DNA of 46,705 nt from Sanguibacter inulinus (GCF_013415325.1 NZ_JACBYE010000035.1:1-46705), one strand, 5' to 3'; counted from the first letter of the stretch, positions 9,110 through 19,996 are shown. Translations and numbers: made by a program. The notes: generated by a model not told the origin, from the letters alone.

Positions 9110-9772
9110 ATGGAGATCGTTGTCGTCGGTAGGCACACCGAGGTGGCTGACCGTTTTCGCCGACACGCTGAGGACAAGCTCGCCAAGATCGAGCAGCTCG
9201 CACCGAGCGCCCAGCGCGTCGACGTCGAGGTCACTCACGAGAACAACCCCCGGCAGTCTGGGATCCGCGAACGCGTCGAGCTGACCGTCCGCGACAAGGG
9301 ACCCGTCGTCCGCGCCGAAGCCGCAGCAGACGACCGTTTCGGAGCACTCGACCTCGCGATGAACAAGCTGACCGAACGCTTGCGTCGCGCCAACGACCGT
9401 CGCAAGAACCGCTTCCGCAACCCCGCCCCCATGGACACCGCGGACGTCCGGCCGTACGAGCCGCCGCTCCCGCCCGTCACCCCGGAGCCGACAGCTCCCT
9501 CGGACCCGGGCGAGACCGTCGAGACGCAGCTCGGAGACTCTCCTGTCGTGATCCGGCAGAAGCTCCACTCGGCTGAGGCCATGACCATCGACGACGCGCT
9601 CTACGAGATGGAGATGGTGGGGCACGACTTCTTCCTCTTCATCGACTCTGAGACCGCGCGTCCCTCTGTCGCCTACAGGCGTCGAGGGTGGACCTACGGC
9701 GTGATCGCCCTGGACACCTCCTGCAGCATCGACGCTGCAGCGCTCGCAGCCGCGGCGGCAGCGGCCGACTGA
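9110..9772 (+). CDS. hpf: Long-form ribosome hibernation promoting factor HPF
   Basis: A 220-residue protein; the ATG at 9110 is preferred because a TTGGAGG ribosome site sits 5-6 bases upstream. The N-terminal domain (about 1-105, starting MEIVVVGRHTEV) is the RaiA/HPF fold that binds the 30S decoding region. A Pro-rich linker (about 110-150) leads to the C-terminal dimerisation domain (about 155-215, with VVIRQKLHSAEAMTIDDA and HDFFLFIDSE). Long HPF drives 100S ribosome dimers in resting cells. The C-terminus ends in an Ala-rich tail. A strong hairpin terminator follows. Confidence 0.95.
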   Translation: MEIVVVGRHTEVADRFRRHAEDKLAKIEQLAPSAQRVDVEVTHENNPRQSGIRERVELTVRDKGPVVRAEAAADDRFGALDLAMNKLTERLRRANDRRKNRFRNPAPMDTADVRPYEPPLPPVTPEPTAPSDPGETVETQLGDSPVVIRQKLHSAEAMTIDDALYEMEMVGHDFFLFIDSETARPSVAYRRRGWTYGVIALDTSCSIDAAALAAAAAAAD

Positions 9773-9825
9773 GGCGTCCGCCCGTCCCGACGCAGCATCA
9801 CCTGCGGCGGTGACCAGCAGGACAG

Positions 9826-9869
9826 CACGACGGCGGCGCGACCTCAGCAGGGGTCGCGCCGTCGTCGTG
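9826..9869 (+). terminator. Terminator after hpf
   Basis: An 18-bp stem (left arm 9826-9843, right arm 9852-9869, one G-T pair, 8-base loop) lies 53 bases after the hpf stop. There is no U-tract, as is usual in this genome. Confidence 0.8.
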
Positions 9870-9936
9870 CGCGGGCACAGGTGAGGGGCGCGACCTGACC
9901 TCGACGGATGTCGGTGGCGCAGGCCACACTCAGCCC

Positions 9937-11259
9937 ATGGTCTCTCCAGCACCGCGTGCCGCCCGTCGGATGTCCCTGTCTGCCGCGCGCCGGACCGCGC
10001 TCGCCGCGCAGGGGCTGGCAGGGGAGCGGCCGTCCGGGCCGGTCTCGGCGGCACGGTTCCACAAGGCCGTGGGCCGGATGGGGCTCCTGCAGATCGACTC
10101 GGTCAACGTGCTCGCCCGGGCGCACCTGGTCCCCGTGTACTCGCGGCTGGGCCCGTACGACACCGCGCTGCTCGACCGTGCCGCCGGTCGCGCGCCGCGA
10201 CGTCTCGTGGAGTACTGGGCGCACGAGGCGTCCTTCGTCCCGCCCGCCACCTACAGGCTGCTCGAGTGGCGACGACGCAGATACCGGGACCAGGCCTGGG
10301 GGAGCATCAGCGCGACCGAGGCCACCCACAGCGCCGAGGTCGAGGCGATCCGCCAGATCGTCGCCGAGCACGGCCCGCTGACGGCCACCGAGGTCGAGCG
10401 GCACCTAGGTTCGGCCTCTGACCGGCCCGAGGACGGCTGGGGCTGGCGGTGGAGCGTGGCCAAGCGTGCGCTCGAGCTGTTGTTCTTCACAGGAGAGATC
10501 ACCTCGGCGGGGCGGACCGCCAGCTTCGAGCGGAGGTACGACCTCGTCGAGCGGGTGCTCCCCGCGGACGTCCTGGCGGCACCTGTGCCCACGGACGCCG
10601 AGTGCATCCGTGGGCTGGTCGAGATCGGTGCGAGGGCGCACGGGGTCGGCACGCTGCGCTGCTTCTCCGACTACTTCCGGCTCAAGGGTGCGGCCCCGCG
10701 GGACGCTCTCGCCGAGCTCGTCGAGGAGGGCGCACTCGAGCCCGTGGTCGTCGACGGGTGGGACCGCCCCGCCTTCCGCCACCGGGACGCGACCACGCCG
10801 CGCCGGGCCGTCGCGCAGACGCTGCTGAGCCCCTTCGACCCCCTCGTCTTCGAGAGAAGGCGACTCGCCGAGCTCTTCGGCACGCACTACCGCATCGAGA
10901 TCTACGTCCCGGCGCCCCGCAGGGTCCACGGCTACTACGTGCTGCCCTTCCTCGAGGGAGAGTCGATCACCGCGCGGGTCGACCTCAAGGCGGACAGGCG
11001 CGCAGGTGTCCTCAGGGTGCTCTCGGCGCACCGCGACCCCGAGGTCACCGACCGCACCCCGGCTGCGCTCGCCCAAGAGCTCCGCGTCCTCGCCCGGTGG
11101 CTCGGGCTCGACCGCGTCGAGGTGGAGCGGGCCGGCGACCTCGCGGGCGAGCTCTCGGGGCACCTCGACCGCTCGGTGCCCCTAGGCAGCCCGGTGCCCT
11201 TGGACGACTCGGCACCCCTTGACGACTCGGCCGCCCCGTCCGGAGGAGAGCAAGAATGA
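9937..11259 (+). CDS. HTH_42 (AlkX/YcaQ-like) winged-helix DNA glycosylase
   Basis: A 440-residue protein of the winged-helix DNA-binding family that includes E. coli YcaQ (AlkX) and Streptomyces AlkZ, which unhook DNA interstrand crosslinks and remove bulky alkylated bases. The family's catalytic Q-x-Q/Q-x-D motif appears as Q52-I-D54 in GLLQIDSVNVLARAHL, the form I associate with AlkX. Other family marks are VEYWAHEASFVPP and GWRWSVAKRALELLFFTGEI. The last 25 residues repeat a (V/A)PLDDSA unit encoded by short direct repeats. A second ATG at 9970 is possible, and neither start has a strong ribosome site. It stands alone, 173 bases before an ABC exporter pair, in a place where M. tuberculosis has hpf directly next to secA. 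Confidence 0.85.
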   Translation: MVSPAPRAARRMSLSAARRTALAAQGLAGERPSGPVSAARFHKAVGRMGLLQIDSVNVLARAHLVPVYSRLGPYDTALLDRAAGRAPRRLVEYWAHEASFVPPATYRLLEWRRRRYRDQAWGSISATEATHSAEVEAIRQIVAEHGPLTATEVERHLGSASDRPEDGWGWRWSVAKRALELLFFTGEITSAGRTASFERRYDLVERVLPADVLAAPVPTDAECIRGLVEIGARAHGVGTLRCFSDYFRLKGAAPRDALAELVEEGALEPVVVDGWDRPAFRHRDATTPRRAVAQTLLSPFDPLVFERRRLAELFGTHYRIEIYVPAPRRVHGYYVLPFLEGESITARVDLKADRRAGVLRVLSAHRDPEVTDRTPAALAQELRVLARWLGLDRVEVERAGDLAGELSGHLDRSVPLGSPVPLDDSAPLDDSAAPSGGEQE

Positions 11260-11432
11260 AGTAGCAGAATTTCGCTCATGTCGGGCATGATCTGTGCGGA
11301 CGTGCTCGCCCCCGCTCGTCCAGCTCTGGACCGCACCGTCGTCGGACCTCTCCGGTCCGTGCCGTCGCACCTGCCTCCACAGGCGTCGACCTGTCCCTTC
11401 CCCTGTCTGCTCGACTGCTCGAAGGAAGTCCC
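11260..11432 (+). promoter_or_regulatory. Leader and probable promoter region of the ABC exporter operon
   Basis: 173 bases between the glycosylase gene and the exporter genes, with no terminator visible. The first 30 bases are unusually A/T-rich for this genome (AGCAGAATTTCGCTCATG). A purine-rich GAAGGAAG at 11419-11426 is the ribosome site for the GTG at 11433. No consensus -35/-10 pair could be assigned with confidence. Confidence 0.4.
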
Positions 11433-13169
11433 GTGACACTCGTCGCTCTTACCTTGCGCCACGCGAAGCCGTACTCCGCGTGGATCGTGGGGGTGTTCAT
11501 CTTGCAGCTGGTCTCGACCATCGCTGCTCTCTACCTCCCCAGCCTCAACGCCCAGATCATCGACAAGGGCGTCTCGACCGGAGACACCGACTTCATCTGG
11601 TCCACGGGCATCACCATGCTCGTGGTGTGCCTCGTCCAGGTGCTCACAGCGATCGGCGGCGTGTACTTCGGCGCCAAGACCGCCATGGCCGTCGGTCGCG
11701 ACCTGCGCCGCGAGATCTTCCGCAAGGTCGACTCGCTGAGCGCTCTCGAGATCAACGGTTTTGGCACCGCGACGCTCATCACCCGGAGCACGAACGACGT
11801 GCAGCAGGTGCAGATGCTCGTGCTCATGACGCTGAACTTCATGGTGTCGACGCCGATCATGTGCATCGGCGGGATCATCATGGCGCTCCGCGAGGACGTC
11901 GGTCTGTCGTGGCTGCTGTGGGTCTCGGTCCCGTTCTTGCTGATCGTCGTCAGCTTCCTCGTCTATCTGCTCCTGCCCCTGTTCCGGCTGATGCAGGACC
12001 GTATCGACGGGATCAACGGTGTGCTGCGCGAGCAGATCACCGGCATCCGCGTCGTCCGTGCCTTCGTCCGGGAGCCCTTCGAGTCGGAGCGCTACGAGCG
12101 CGCGAACATGGCGATCACCACGGTGTCGGTCAAGGTCGGCAACGTGTTCGTGCTGATGTTCCCGATCATCATGATGATCCTGCACCTGGCCACAGCCGCG
12201 GTGCTGTGGTTCGGAGGTCACCGGGTCGACGCGGGCGAGATGCAGATCGGCTCGCTGACCGCGTTCCTGCAGTACCTCCTGCAGATCCTCATGGCCGTGA
12301 TGATGGGCGTGTTCATGGTGATGATGGTGCCGCGCGCCGTCGTCTGCGCCGAGCGCATCGACGAGGTCCTGCGGACCAAGACCAGCCTGACGGTGCCGCG
12401 CACGACTGCTGCGACGGTCCCGACCGCAGGCCGGGTCGAGTTCCGCGACGTCACCTTCGGGTACCCGGGCGCCGAGCGTCCCGTGCTCGACGGGGTCAGC
12501 TTTGTCGCCGAGCCGGGCCAGACGACCGCGATCATCGGGTCGACAGGTGCCGGCAAGACCACGCTGCTCAGCCTCGTCTCGCGCCAGTACGACCCCCAGC
12601 AGGGCAGCGTCGCGATCGACGGGGTCTCGGTCAGCGATCTCGGGCGTCACGAGATGGCCAGCGTGGTCGGGCTGATCCCGCAGAAGCCCTACCTCTTCTC
12701 GGGGACGATCGGCTCGAACCTGAGGTTCGGCCGCCCCGAGGCGACAGACGCCGAGCTCTGGGAGGCTCTGCGGGTCGCCCAGGGGGCTGACTTCGTGCGG
12801 GAGAAGACGCACGGCCTCGACGAGCGGGTGTCCCAGGGCGGCACGAACGTCTCCGGCGGCCAGCGTCAGCGGCTCTGCATCGCTCGAGCCCTCGTCGCAC
12901 GGCCTCGCGTGTACCTCTTCGACGACTCCTTCTCGGCCCTCGACGTCGCGACCGATGCCAGGCTGCGCGAAGGCCTCGGCGAGGCCACGGCGGGCGCGAC
13001 GGTGATCATCGTGGCCCAGCGTGTCTCGACGATCCGGTCGGCCGACCAGATCCTCGTCATGGACGGGGGCGCTGTCGTCGGTCGAGGGACCCACGACGAG
13101 CTCCTCGAGAGCAACGAGACGTACCGCGAGATCGTCGAGTCACAGCTGAGCGTGGAGGGGGTGGCGTGA
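11433..13169 (+). CDS. Heterodimeric ABC exporter, subunit with degenerate ATP site
   Basis: A 578-residue fused membrane-ATPase half transporter with six helices at about 10-320. The ATPase domain has Walker A GSTGAGKTT (about 369), signature VSGGQRQRL (about 473) and Walker B ending LFDDS. The catalytic Glu position is Asp498 and the switch His is Gln (VAQRVSTI). These are the known marks of the TM287/BmrC-like partner in heterodimeric exporters, where one ATP site binds but hardly hydrolyses ATP. The next gene supplies the partner and overlaps this one by four bases. The likely role is export of drugs or lipids; substrate unknown. Confidence 0.93.
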   Translation: MTLVALTLRHAKPYSAWIVGVFILQLVSTIAALYLPSLNAQIIDKGVSTGDTDFIWSTGITMLVVCLVQVLTAIGGVYFGAKTAMAVGRDLRREIFRKVDSLSALEINGFGTATLITRSTNDVQQVQMLVLMTLNFMVSTPIMCIGGIIMALREDVGLSWLLWVSVPFLLIVVSFLVYLLLPLFRLMQDRIDGINGVLREQITGIRVVRAFVREPFESERYERANMAITTVSVKVGNVFVLMFPIIMMILHLATAAVLWFGGHRVDAGEMQIGSLTAFLQYLLQILMAVMMGVFMVMMVPRAVVCAERIDEVLRTKTSLTVPRTTAATVPTAGRVEFRDVTFGYPGAERPVLDGVSFVAEPGQTTAIIGSTGAGKTTLLSLVSRQYDPQQGSVAIDGVSVSDLGRHEMASVVGLIPQKPYLFSGTIGSNLRFGRPEATDAELWEALRVAQGADFVREKTHGLDERVSQGGTNVSGGQRQRLCIARALVARPRVYLFDDSFSALDVATDARLREGLGEATAGATVIIVAQRVSTIRSADQILVMDGGAVVGRGTHDELLESNETYREIVESQLSVEGVA

Positions 13170-15340
13170 TGATGGCGCGCAAGAAGACGAAGGACGTCGC
13201 CGCAGGCGACCACCAGCCCGGCTCGACAGTGGTGGTCGACGAGGTCGACGACCTCGAGCCCGAGTACGTCCCCACCGAGATGGACGGGGACATGTTCGGC
13301 GGTGCCCCCGCCAAGAAGGCCCAGCACTTCTGGCCCTCCGCCAAGCGGCTCGTCGGGCTCCTGGCCCCCGAGCGGGTGCGCATGTCTGTCGTGGTCGCGC
13401 TCGTCGTGGTCTCGGTGGTCCTCACCGTCATCGCGCCGAGGATCCTCGGCCGTGCGATGGACACGATCTTCAACGGGGTGCTCGGCTCCAGGCTGCCCGA
13501 GGGCGTGCCGCTCGAGGAGGTCGTCGCCGGCGCACGCGCGGAGGGGAACGACCAGTTCGCCGACCTCCTCTCCAACGCCGACATCGTGCCCGGCCAGGGC
13601 ATCGACTTCGACAGGCTCGGCCAGCTCATCCTCGTGGTCCTCGGCCTGTACGTCGTGGCGTCGTTCCTCAGCTGCGCCCAGGGGTACATCCTCAACGGCC
13701 TCGTCATGCGGGTGGTCTACAGGCTGCGCCAGGACATCGAGGACAAGATCAACAGGCTCCCGCTCAGCTATTTCGACACCCGGCAGCGCGGCGACCTCAT
13801 GTCCCGCGTGACCAACGACGTCGACAACATCCAGGCCGCGCTCCAGCAGGCCTTCTCCCAGCTGGTCCAGTCGGTCCTCACGGTCCTGGGCATCACCGCG
13901 ATGATGTTCATCGTGTCGTGGCAGCTCGCGCTCATCGCCCTCATCGCGCTGCCGCTCTCCGGCGTCATCGCCGGGGTGATCGGCACGCGCTCGCAGAAGC
14001 TCTTCGCTGCGCAGTGGAAGAACACCGGGGCCGTCAACGGTCACGTCGAGGAGACGTACTCCGGGCTCGAGCTCGTCCGCAGCTTCGGCCGCGACGAGGA
14101 GATGCTCGAGGAGTTCGACGTCCGCAACGAGAAGCTGTACGAGGCGTCGTTCGGGGCCCAGTTCGTCTCGGGCATGATCATGCCCGCGATGACCTTCGTC
14201 TCGTACCTCTCCTACGTGCTCATCGCCGTGGTCGGAGGCCTGCGGGTCGCCTCGGGCCAGATCACCCTCGGCGACGCGACGGCCTTCATCCAGTACTCCC
14301 GCGAGTTCTCCCAGCCGCTCGGCCAGATCGCCGGGATGGCGAACATGCTGCAGTCCGGTGTGGCCTCGGCCGAGCGGACCTTCGAGCTGCTCGACGCCGA
14401 CGAGCAGGAGCCCGAGCAGGCCACGGCGACGCTCCCCGAGCGGACCGAGGGACTCGTCCAGCTCGAGGACGTCTCGTTCAGCTACGACCCCGAGGTCCCG
14501 CTCATCGAGCACCTGTCGTTCTCGGCGGAGCCCGGGCACACCGTCGCGATCGTCGGACCGACGGGCGCGGGCAAGACCACCCTGGTCAACCTCATCATGC
14601 GGTTCTACGAGCTCACGGGCGGGCGGATCCTGCTCGACGGGGTCGACATCACGACCCTGAGCCGCGGTGAGCTGCGGTCCCAGGTCGGCATGGTCCTCCA
14701 GGACGCGTGGCTCTTCGAGGGCACCATCCGGGAGAACATCCGCTACGGGCGTCTCGACGCGACCGACGACGAGGTGGTGGCCGCAGCCCAGGCGACGATG
14801 GTCGACAGGTTCGTCCGGCAGCTGCCCGACGGCTACGACACCGTGCTCGACGCAGACGGTGGCAGCGTCTCGGCCGGTGAGCGTCAGCTGCTGACCATCG
14901 CGCGGGCCTTCATCGCCAACCCGTCGTTGCTCATCCTCGACGAGGCGACGTCGTCGGTCGACACCCGCACCGAGCTGCTCGTCCAGCACGCCATGGCTGC
15001 GCTGCGGACCGACCGGACGTCCTTCGTCATCGCGCACAGGCTCTCGACCATCCGCGACGCCGACACCATCCTCGTGATGGAAGACGGCCGGATCGTCGAG
15101 ACCGGGTCGCACGACCAGCTGCTCGAGCGGCGGGGTGCGTACTACCGCCTCTACATGACGCAGTTCCGTGGCGAGCACACGGAGGTCGACGACGAGGACG
15201 GCGAGCACGGCGAGGCCCAGGCGGCCGCTGGTGAGACGGGAGCGGATGCCGCGACATCCCCGGAGGTCCCCTCTGGTGGCGCTGCGGGCAGCACCGAGCA
15301 GCCCAGCAGCGGGAAGGGCGACGCGCCCCACCCGGCCTGA
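13166..15340 (+). CDS. Heterodimeric ABC exporter, catalytic subunit
   Basis: A 724-residue half transporter. The GTG at 13166 overlaps the previous stop (GTGA); ATGs at 13169 and 13172 are alternatives. A charged N-terminal extension of about 65 residues precedes six membrane helices. Walker A is GPTGAGKTT, Walker B is LLILDEATSSVD with the catalytic Glu593 present, and the switch His is present (IAHRLSTI). The signature is changed to VSAGERQ (about 568). In the dimer that changed signature faces the degenerate Walker motifs of the other subunit, so the pair has one active and one inactive ATP site. An external insertion (residues ~108-145) and an acidic tail of about 60 residues are extra. 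Confidence 0.93.
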   Translation: MMMARKKTKDVAAGDHQPGSTVVVDEVDDLEPEYVPTEMDGDMFGGAPAKKAQHFWPSAKRLVGLLAPERVRMSVVVALVVVSVVLTVIAPRILGRAMDTIFNGVLGSRLPEGVPLEEVVAGARAEGNDQFADLLSNADIVPGQGIDFDRLGQLILVVLGLYVVASFLSCAQGYILNGLVMRVVYRLRQDIEDKINRLPLSYFDTRQRGDLMSRVTNDVDNIQAALQQAFSQLVQSVLTVLGITAMMFIVSWQLALIALIALPLSGVIAGVIGTRSQKLFAAQWKNTGAVNGHVEETYSGLELVRSFGRDEEMLEEFDVRNEKLYEASFGAQFVSGMIMPAMTFVSYLSYVLIAVVGGLRVASGQITLGDATAFIQYSREFSQPLGQIAGMANMLQSGVASAERTFELLDADEQEPEQATATLPERTEGLVQLEDVSFSYDPEVPLIEHLSFSAEPGHTVAIVGPTGAGKTTLVNLIMRFYELTGGRILLDGVDITTLSRGELRSQVGMVLQDAWLFEGTIRENIRYGRLDATDDEVVAAAQATMVDRFVRQLPDGYDTVLDADGGSVSAGERQLLTIARAFIANPSLLILDEATSSVDTRTELLVQHAMAALRTDRTSFVIAHRLSTIRDADTILVMEDGRIVETGSHDQLLERRGAYYRLYMTQFRGEHTEVDDEDGEHGEAQAAAGETGADAATSPEVPSGGAAGSTEQPSSGKGDAPHPA

Positions 15341-15371
15341 TCGAGGAGGGGCCGGGCGTCGTGCATAGGTC

Positions 15372-15413
15372 GGGGGCCGGGGGAGCAGAGTCAGACTCTG
15401 CCCCCCGGCCCCC
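15372..15413 (+). terminator. Strong terminator after the ABC exporter operon
   Basis: A long hairpin: an outer 12-bp stem (GGGGGCCGGGGG / CCCCCGGCCCCC) and an inner 8-bp stem (GCAGAGTC / GACTCTGC) separated by one bulged A. It starts 31 bases after the exporter stop and has no U-tract. Confidence 0.85.
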
Positions 15414-15432
15414 CGTCGCACGTGCGTCGCCT

Positions 15433-15557
15433 CACCCGACCCGGCGCCCACCGCCTGACCGGGCATCCACCGCCTGACCCGGCGTCCACCACCCGACCTG
15501 GTGCCCATCACCCGACCCGGCGTCCACCACCACGGCCCGGCGCCCACCACCACGACC
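15433..15557. repeat. 19-bp tandem repeat array upstream of secA
   Basis: Five consecutive 19-base units followed by one 20-base unit and a 10-base partial copy, with no spacers. The first unit (15433-15451) reads CACCCGACCCGGCGCCCAC; later units differ at a few positions (for example CGCCTGACCCGGCGTCCAC at 15471). Unit starts are 15433, 15452, 15471, 15490, 15509 and 15528. The array lies between the exporter terminator and the secA promoter region. It is not a CRISPR array. Possible roles are protein binding or replication slippage. Confidence 0.85.
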
Positions 15558-15596
15558 TCCCAGGTCGGCTCCGACATCGCCCGGCAGAGGTGTGTC

Positions 15597-15635
15597 GAGA
15601 CCGGTCCGGTCTCGCATACGATGAGAGTTGTATGC
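15597..15635 (+). promoter_or_regulatory. secA promoter region with two adjacent dyads
   Basis: A perfect 7-bp inverted repeat (GAGACCG-GTC-CGGTCTC, 15597-15613) is followed directly by GCATAC-N10-GTATGC (15614-15635). The second dyad contains a good -10 hexamer, TACGAT at 15618-15623, with no recognisable -35. This places a start site near 15630 and a leader of about 60 bases before secA. The dyads overlap the expected polymerase site and could bind a regulator. Confidence 0.5.
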
Positions 15636-15690
15636 CCTCTGAGCCGCTCGGCTCGGCGGGAGAGCTGTGAACTCGAACCGGGAGTACTGC

Positions 15691-18486
<2,796 letters not shown>

Positions 18487-18541
18487 CGTCGGCCGGCAGG
18501 GGCTGCCCCTGACAGCGGAGCAGGACTGCACGGCTACACGA

Positions 18542-18578
18542 CAGAGAGGGCCCCACGGCAACCGTGGGGCCCTCTCTG
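18542..18578. terminator. Bidirectional terminator after secA
   Basis: A perfect 17-bp stem (arms 18542-18558 and 18562-18578, loop CAA) lies between convergent secA (plus) and the Rv3235-like gene (minus), so it can serve both. Confidence 0.88.
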
Positions 18579-18652
18579 CGTTCTGGGTACCTTCGATGCC
18601 AGCGCGATGCTGGAGCTCTGGCGCGACGCTGGTCGTGCTTCAGCCAGTCGTG

Positions 18653-19180
18653 TCAGCCGATCTCGAGCACCACGACGCGCCACCGTCCGCGGTGCAGCTC
18701 GACACGGAGGGCGGCGGCCCTGACCCTGTCGACGTCGTCGATGATCACGGTGGCCTCGGCGGCCTCCGGCGCGACCCGGACCACGCGTGCCCTGCGGACC
18801 CTGGAGCGGGACTGCGGGGTGGGTGGTGCGCCCCGGCGGTCGCGTGCGGCGGACCGCACACGGGCGAGCGCCTCGAGCTGGTCGTAGACCTCGGGGGACA
18901 CCGACCGCACGAGCTGTGCCAGAGGGCGCACACCCCTCAGGACCTCGGTCGCGGCGTGGGCGACGGCGCAGCACAGCGCCGTCGGGTCGCCGGGGTCGGC
19001 GGCGGGTTCTCGTCCTGGTGGGGCAGGTGTGCGCCGCACCGGCGCCGGAGCGGCCCTGTGCCGCAGCCCGTGGCGTGCCGAGACCGTAGCGGTTGAGCTC
19101 TCTCGGTTGACAGATGCCGTGTCGGTGCGACGGAGCTCCTGTCTGTCGGCGGCGGGGGCTGTAGGGGCCAGCGCAGTCAT
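18653..19180 (-). CDS. Rv3235-family (DUF6459-like) protein
   Basis: A 175-residue basic protein with an Arg/Pro-rich N-terminal half. The C-terminal half matches the actinobacterial Rv3235 family in pattern: a helical region (ATEVLRGVRPLAQLVRSVSP) and an end strand, RVELHRGRWRVVVLEIG. The family lies near secA in many actinobacteria and has no known function. A GAAGGA ribosome site lies 6-7 bases upstream of the ATG. The gene converges on secA. Confidence 0.8.
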   Translation of the reverse strand: MTALAPTAPAADRQELRRTDTASVNRESSTATVSARHGLRHRAAPAPVRRTPAPPGREPAADPGDPTALCCAVAHAATEVLRGVRPLAQLVRSVSPEVYDQLEALARVRSAARDRRGAPPTPQSRSRVRRARVVRVAPEAAEATVIIDDVDRVRAAALRVELHRGRWRVVVLEIG

Positions 19181-19278
19181 GGTGGTCCTTCGGTAGGTGA
19201 CAGATGGGCCCGAGACCAGTGCTCGGGCCTGACTGCACGTCCGGCTCCGTCGACTCCTGCCCGGGTCCTCGGTCCTCT

Positions 19279-19318
19279 AGGTATAGCTATGCGAGGTTGA
19301 CGAAGTACAGACAAACAG
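19279..19318 (-). promoter_or_regulatory. A/T-rich candidate promoter of the Rv3235-like gene
   Basis: In the 225-base divergent gap 19181-19405 this segment is distinctly A/T-rich. It carries the palindrome ATAGCTAT (19283-19290) and, on the minus strand, the -10-like TATACC. A minus-strand TTGTCT further upstream is at poor spacing, so the assignment is tentative. Confidence 0.35.
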
Positions 19319-19380
19319 GACCCTGTGGATAAGTCGCCCACATCACCCGGAGGTCGCCTCTGTGGACTCGGCGTCCCGGT

Positions 19381-19396
19381 GTGCCACGGGTGGCAC
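19381..19396. promoter_or_regulatory. Inverted repeat just upstream of the DUF6912 gene
   Basis: A perfect 7-bp dyad, GTGCCAC-GG-GTGGCAC, ends 9 bases before the ATG at 19406. No ribosome site lies between, so it could be an operator for a short-leader transcript or a small hairpin. Confidence 0.45.
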
Positions 19397-19405
19397 ACTA
19401 GAGCC

Positions 19406-19891
19406 ATGCGCCTCTACGTCCCCGTGACGCTCGCCGAGATCGACGCCCTCACCGGCCCCACCATGACGCTCGAGACGCGGGGGGCTCACGCCGCGACCCC
19501 GGCCCTCGTGGCCGAGCTCGCCGCCGAGGGGGTCGACGACCTGGAAGAGGTCGAGTACGTCGCCCAGCTCGCCGCAGCCGACGACTCGCTCGTCCTCGTG
19601 GCCGCCGACCCCGCCGTCCCGTGGCTCCGCGCCGTCGTGTCGGTCGACGTCCCCGACTCCTCGGTCCGACCTGTCGAGGCGGCGGCCGACGACGACGACG
19701 TCGCGTCGAGCGCAGTGACGGTCGAGGGTCCCCTGACGGGCGTCCGCATCGTCTGCGCGCACGTCGACGAGCCCGAGGCCGCGAGCGACATCCAGGCCGT
19801 CATGGGTGGCGACGACGACGCGATCGAGCGTCTGGCCGACCGCGACCTGCTCTGGTACGACGCGACCGAGATCTCCTCGATCCCTCGCTGA
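19406..19891 (+). CDS. DUF6912 family protein
   Basis: A 161-residue acidic cytoplasmic protein starting MRLYVPVTLAEID, the typical DUF6912 opening. It ends with a conserved pattern around ERLADRDLLWYDATEI. No catalytic motif or membrane segment is visible. The family is restricted to actinobacteria and uncharacterised. The start at 19406 fits this N-terminus although no Shine-Dalgarno sequence precedes it. It converges with hisN. Confidence 0.78.
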   Translation: MRLYVPVTLAEIDALTGPTMTLETRGAHAATPALVAELAAEGVDDLEEVEYVAQLAAADDSLVLVAADPAVPWLRAVVSVDVPDSSVRPVEAAADDDDVASSAVTVEGPLTGVRIVCAHVDEPEAASDIQAVMGGDDDAIERLADRDLLWYDATEISSIPR

Positions 19892-19916
19892 TCTTCCTGG
19901 GGGCTGCTCGCTGACG

Positions 19917-19939
19917 CCGCCGCTGCGCGGCTGCGGCGG
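19917..19939. terminator. Probable bidirectional terminator between DUF6912 gene and hisN
   Basis: A GC-rich hairpin (CCGCCGC / GCGGCGG, 9-base loop) lies in the 105-base convergent gap, which is G/C-rich throughout and can form alternative stems. Confidence 0.5.
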
Positions 19940-19996
19940 GCGCTGGGCGGCTGCTGCGGGCGCAGGGCCGCCGTCGCGCTGCGGCGCTGAGGTGTC

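Noticed and set aside
15433-15557. CRISPR array
   Set aside because: The repeats are contiguous 19-20-base units without unique spacers, and no cas gene is present.
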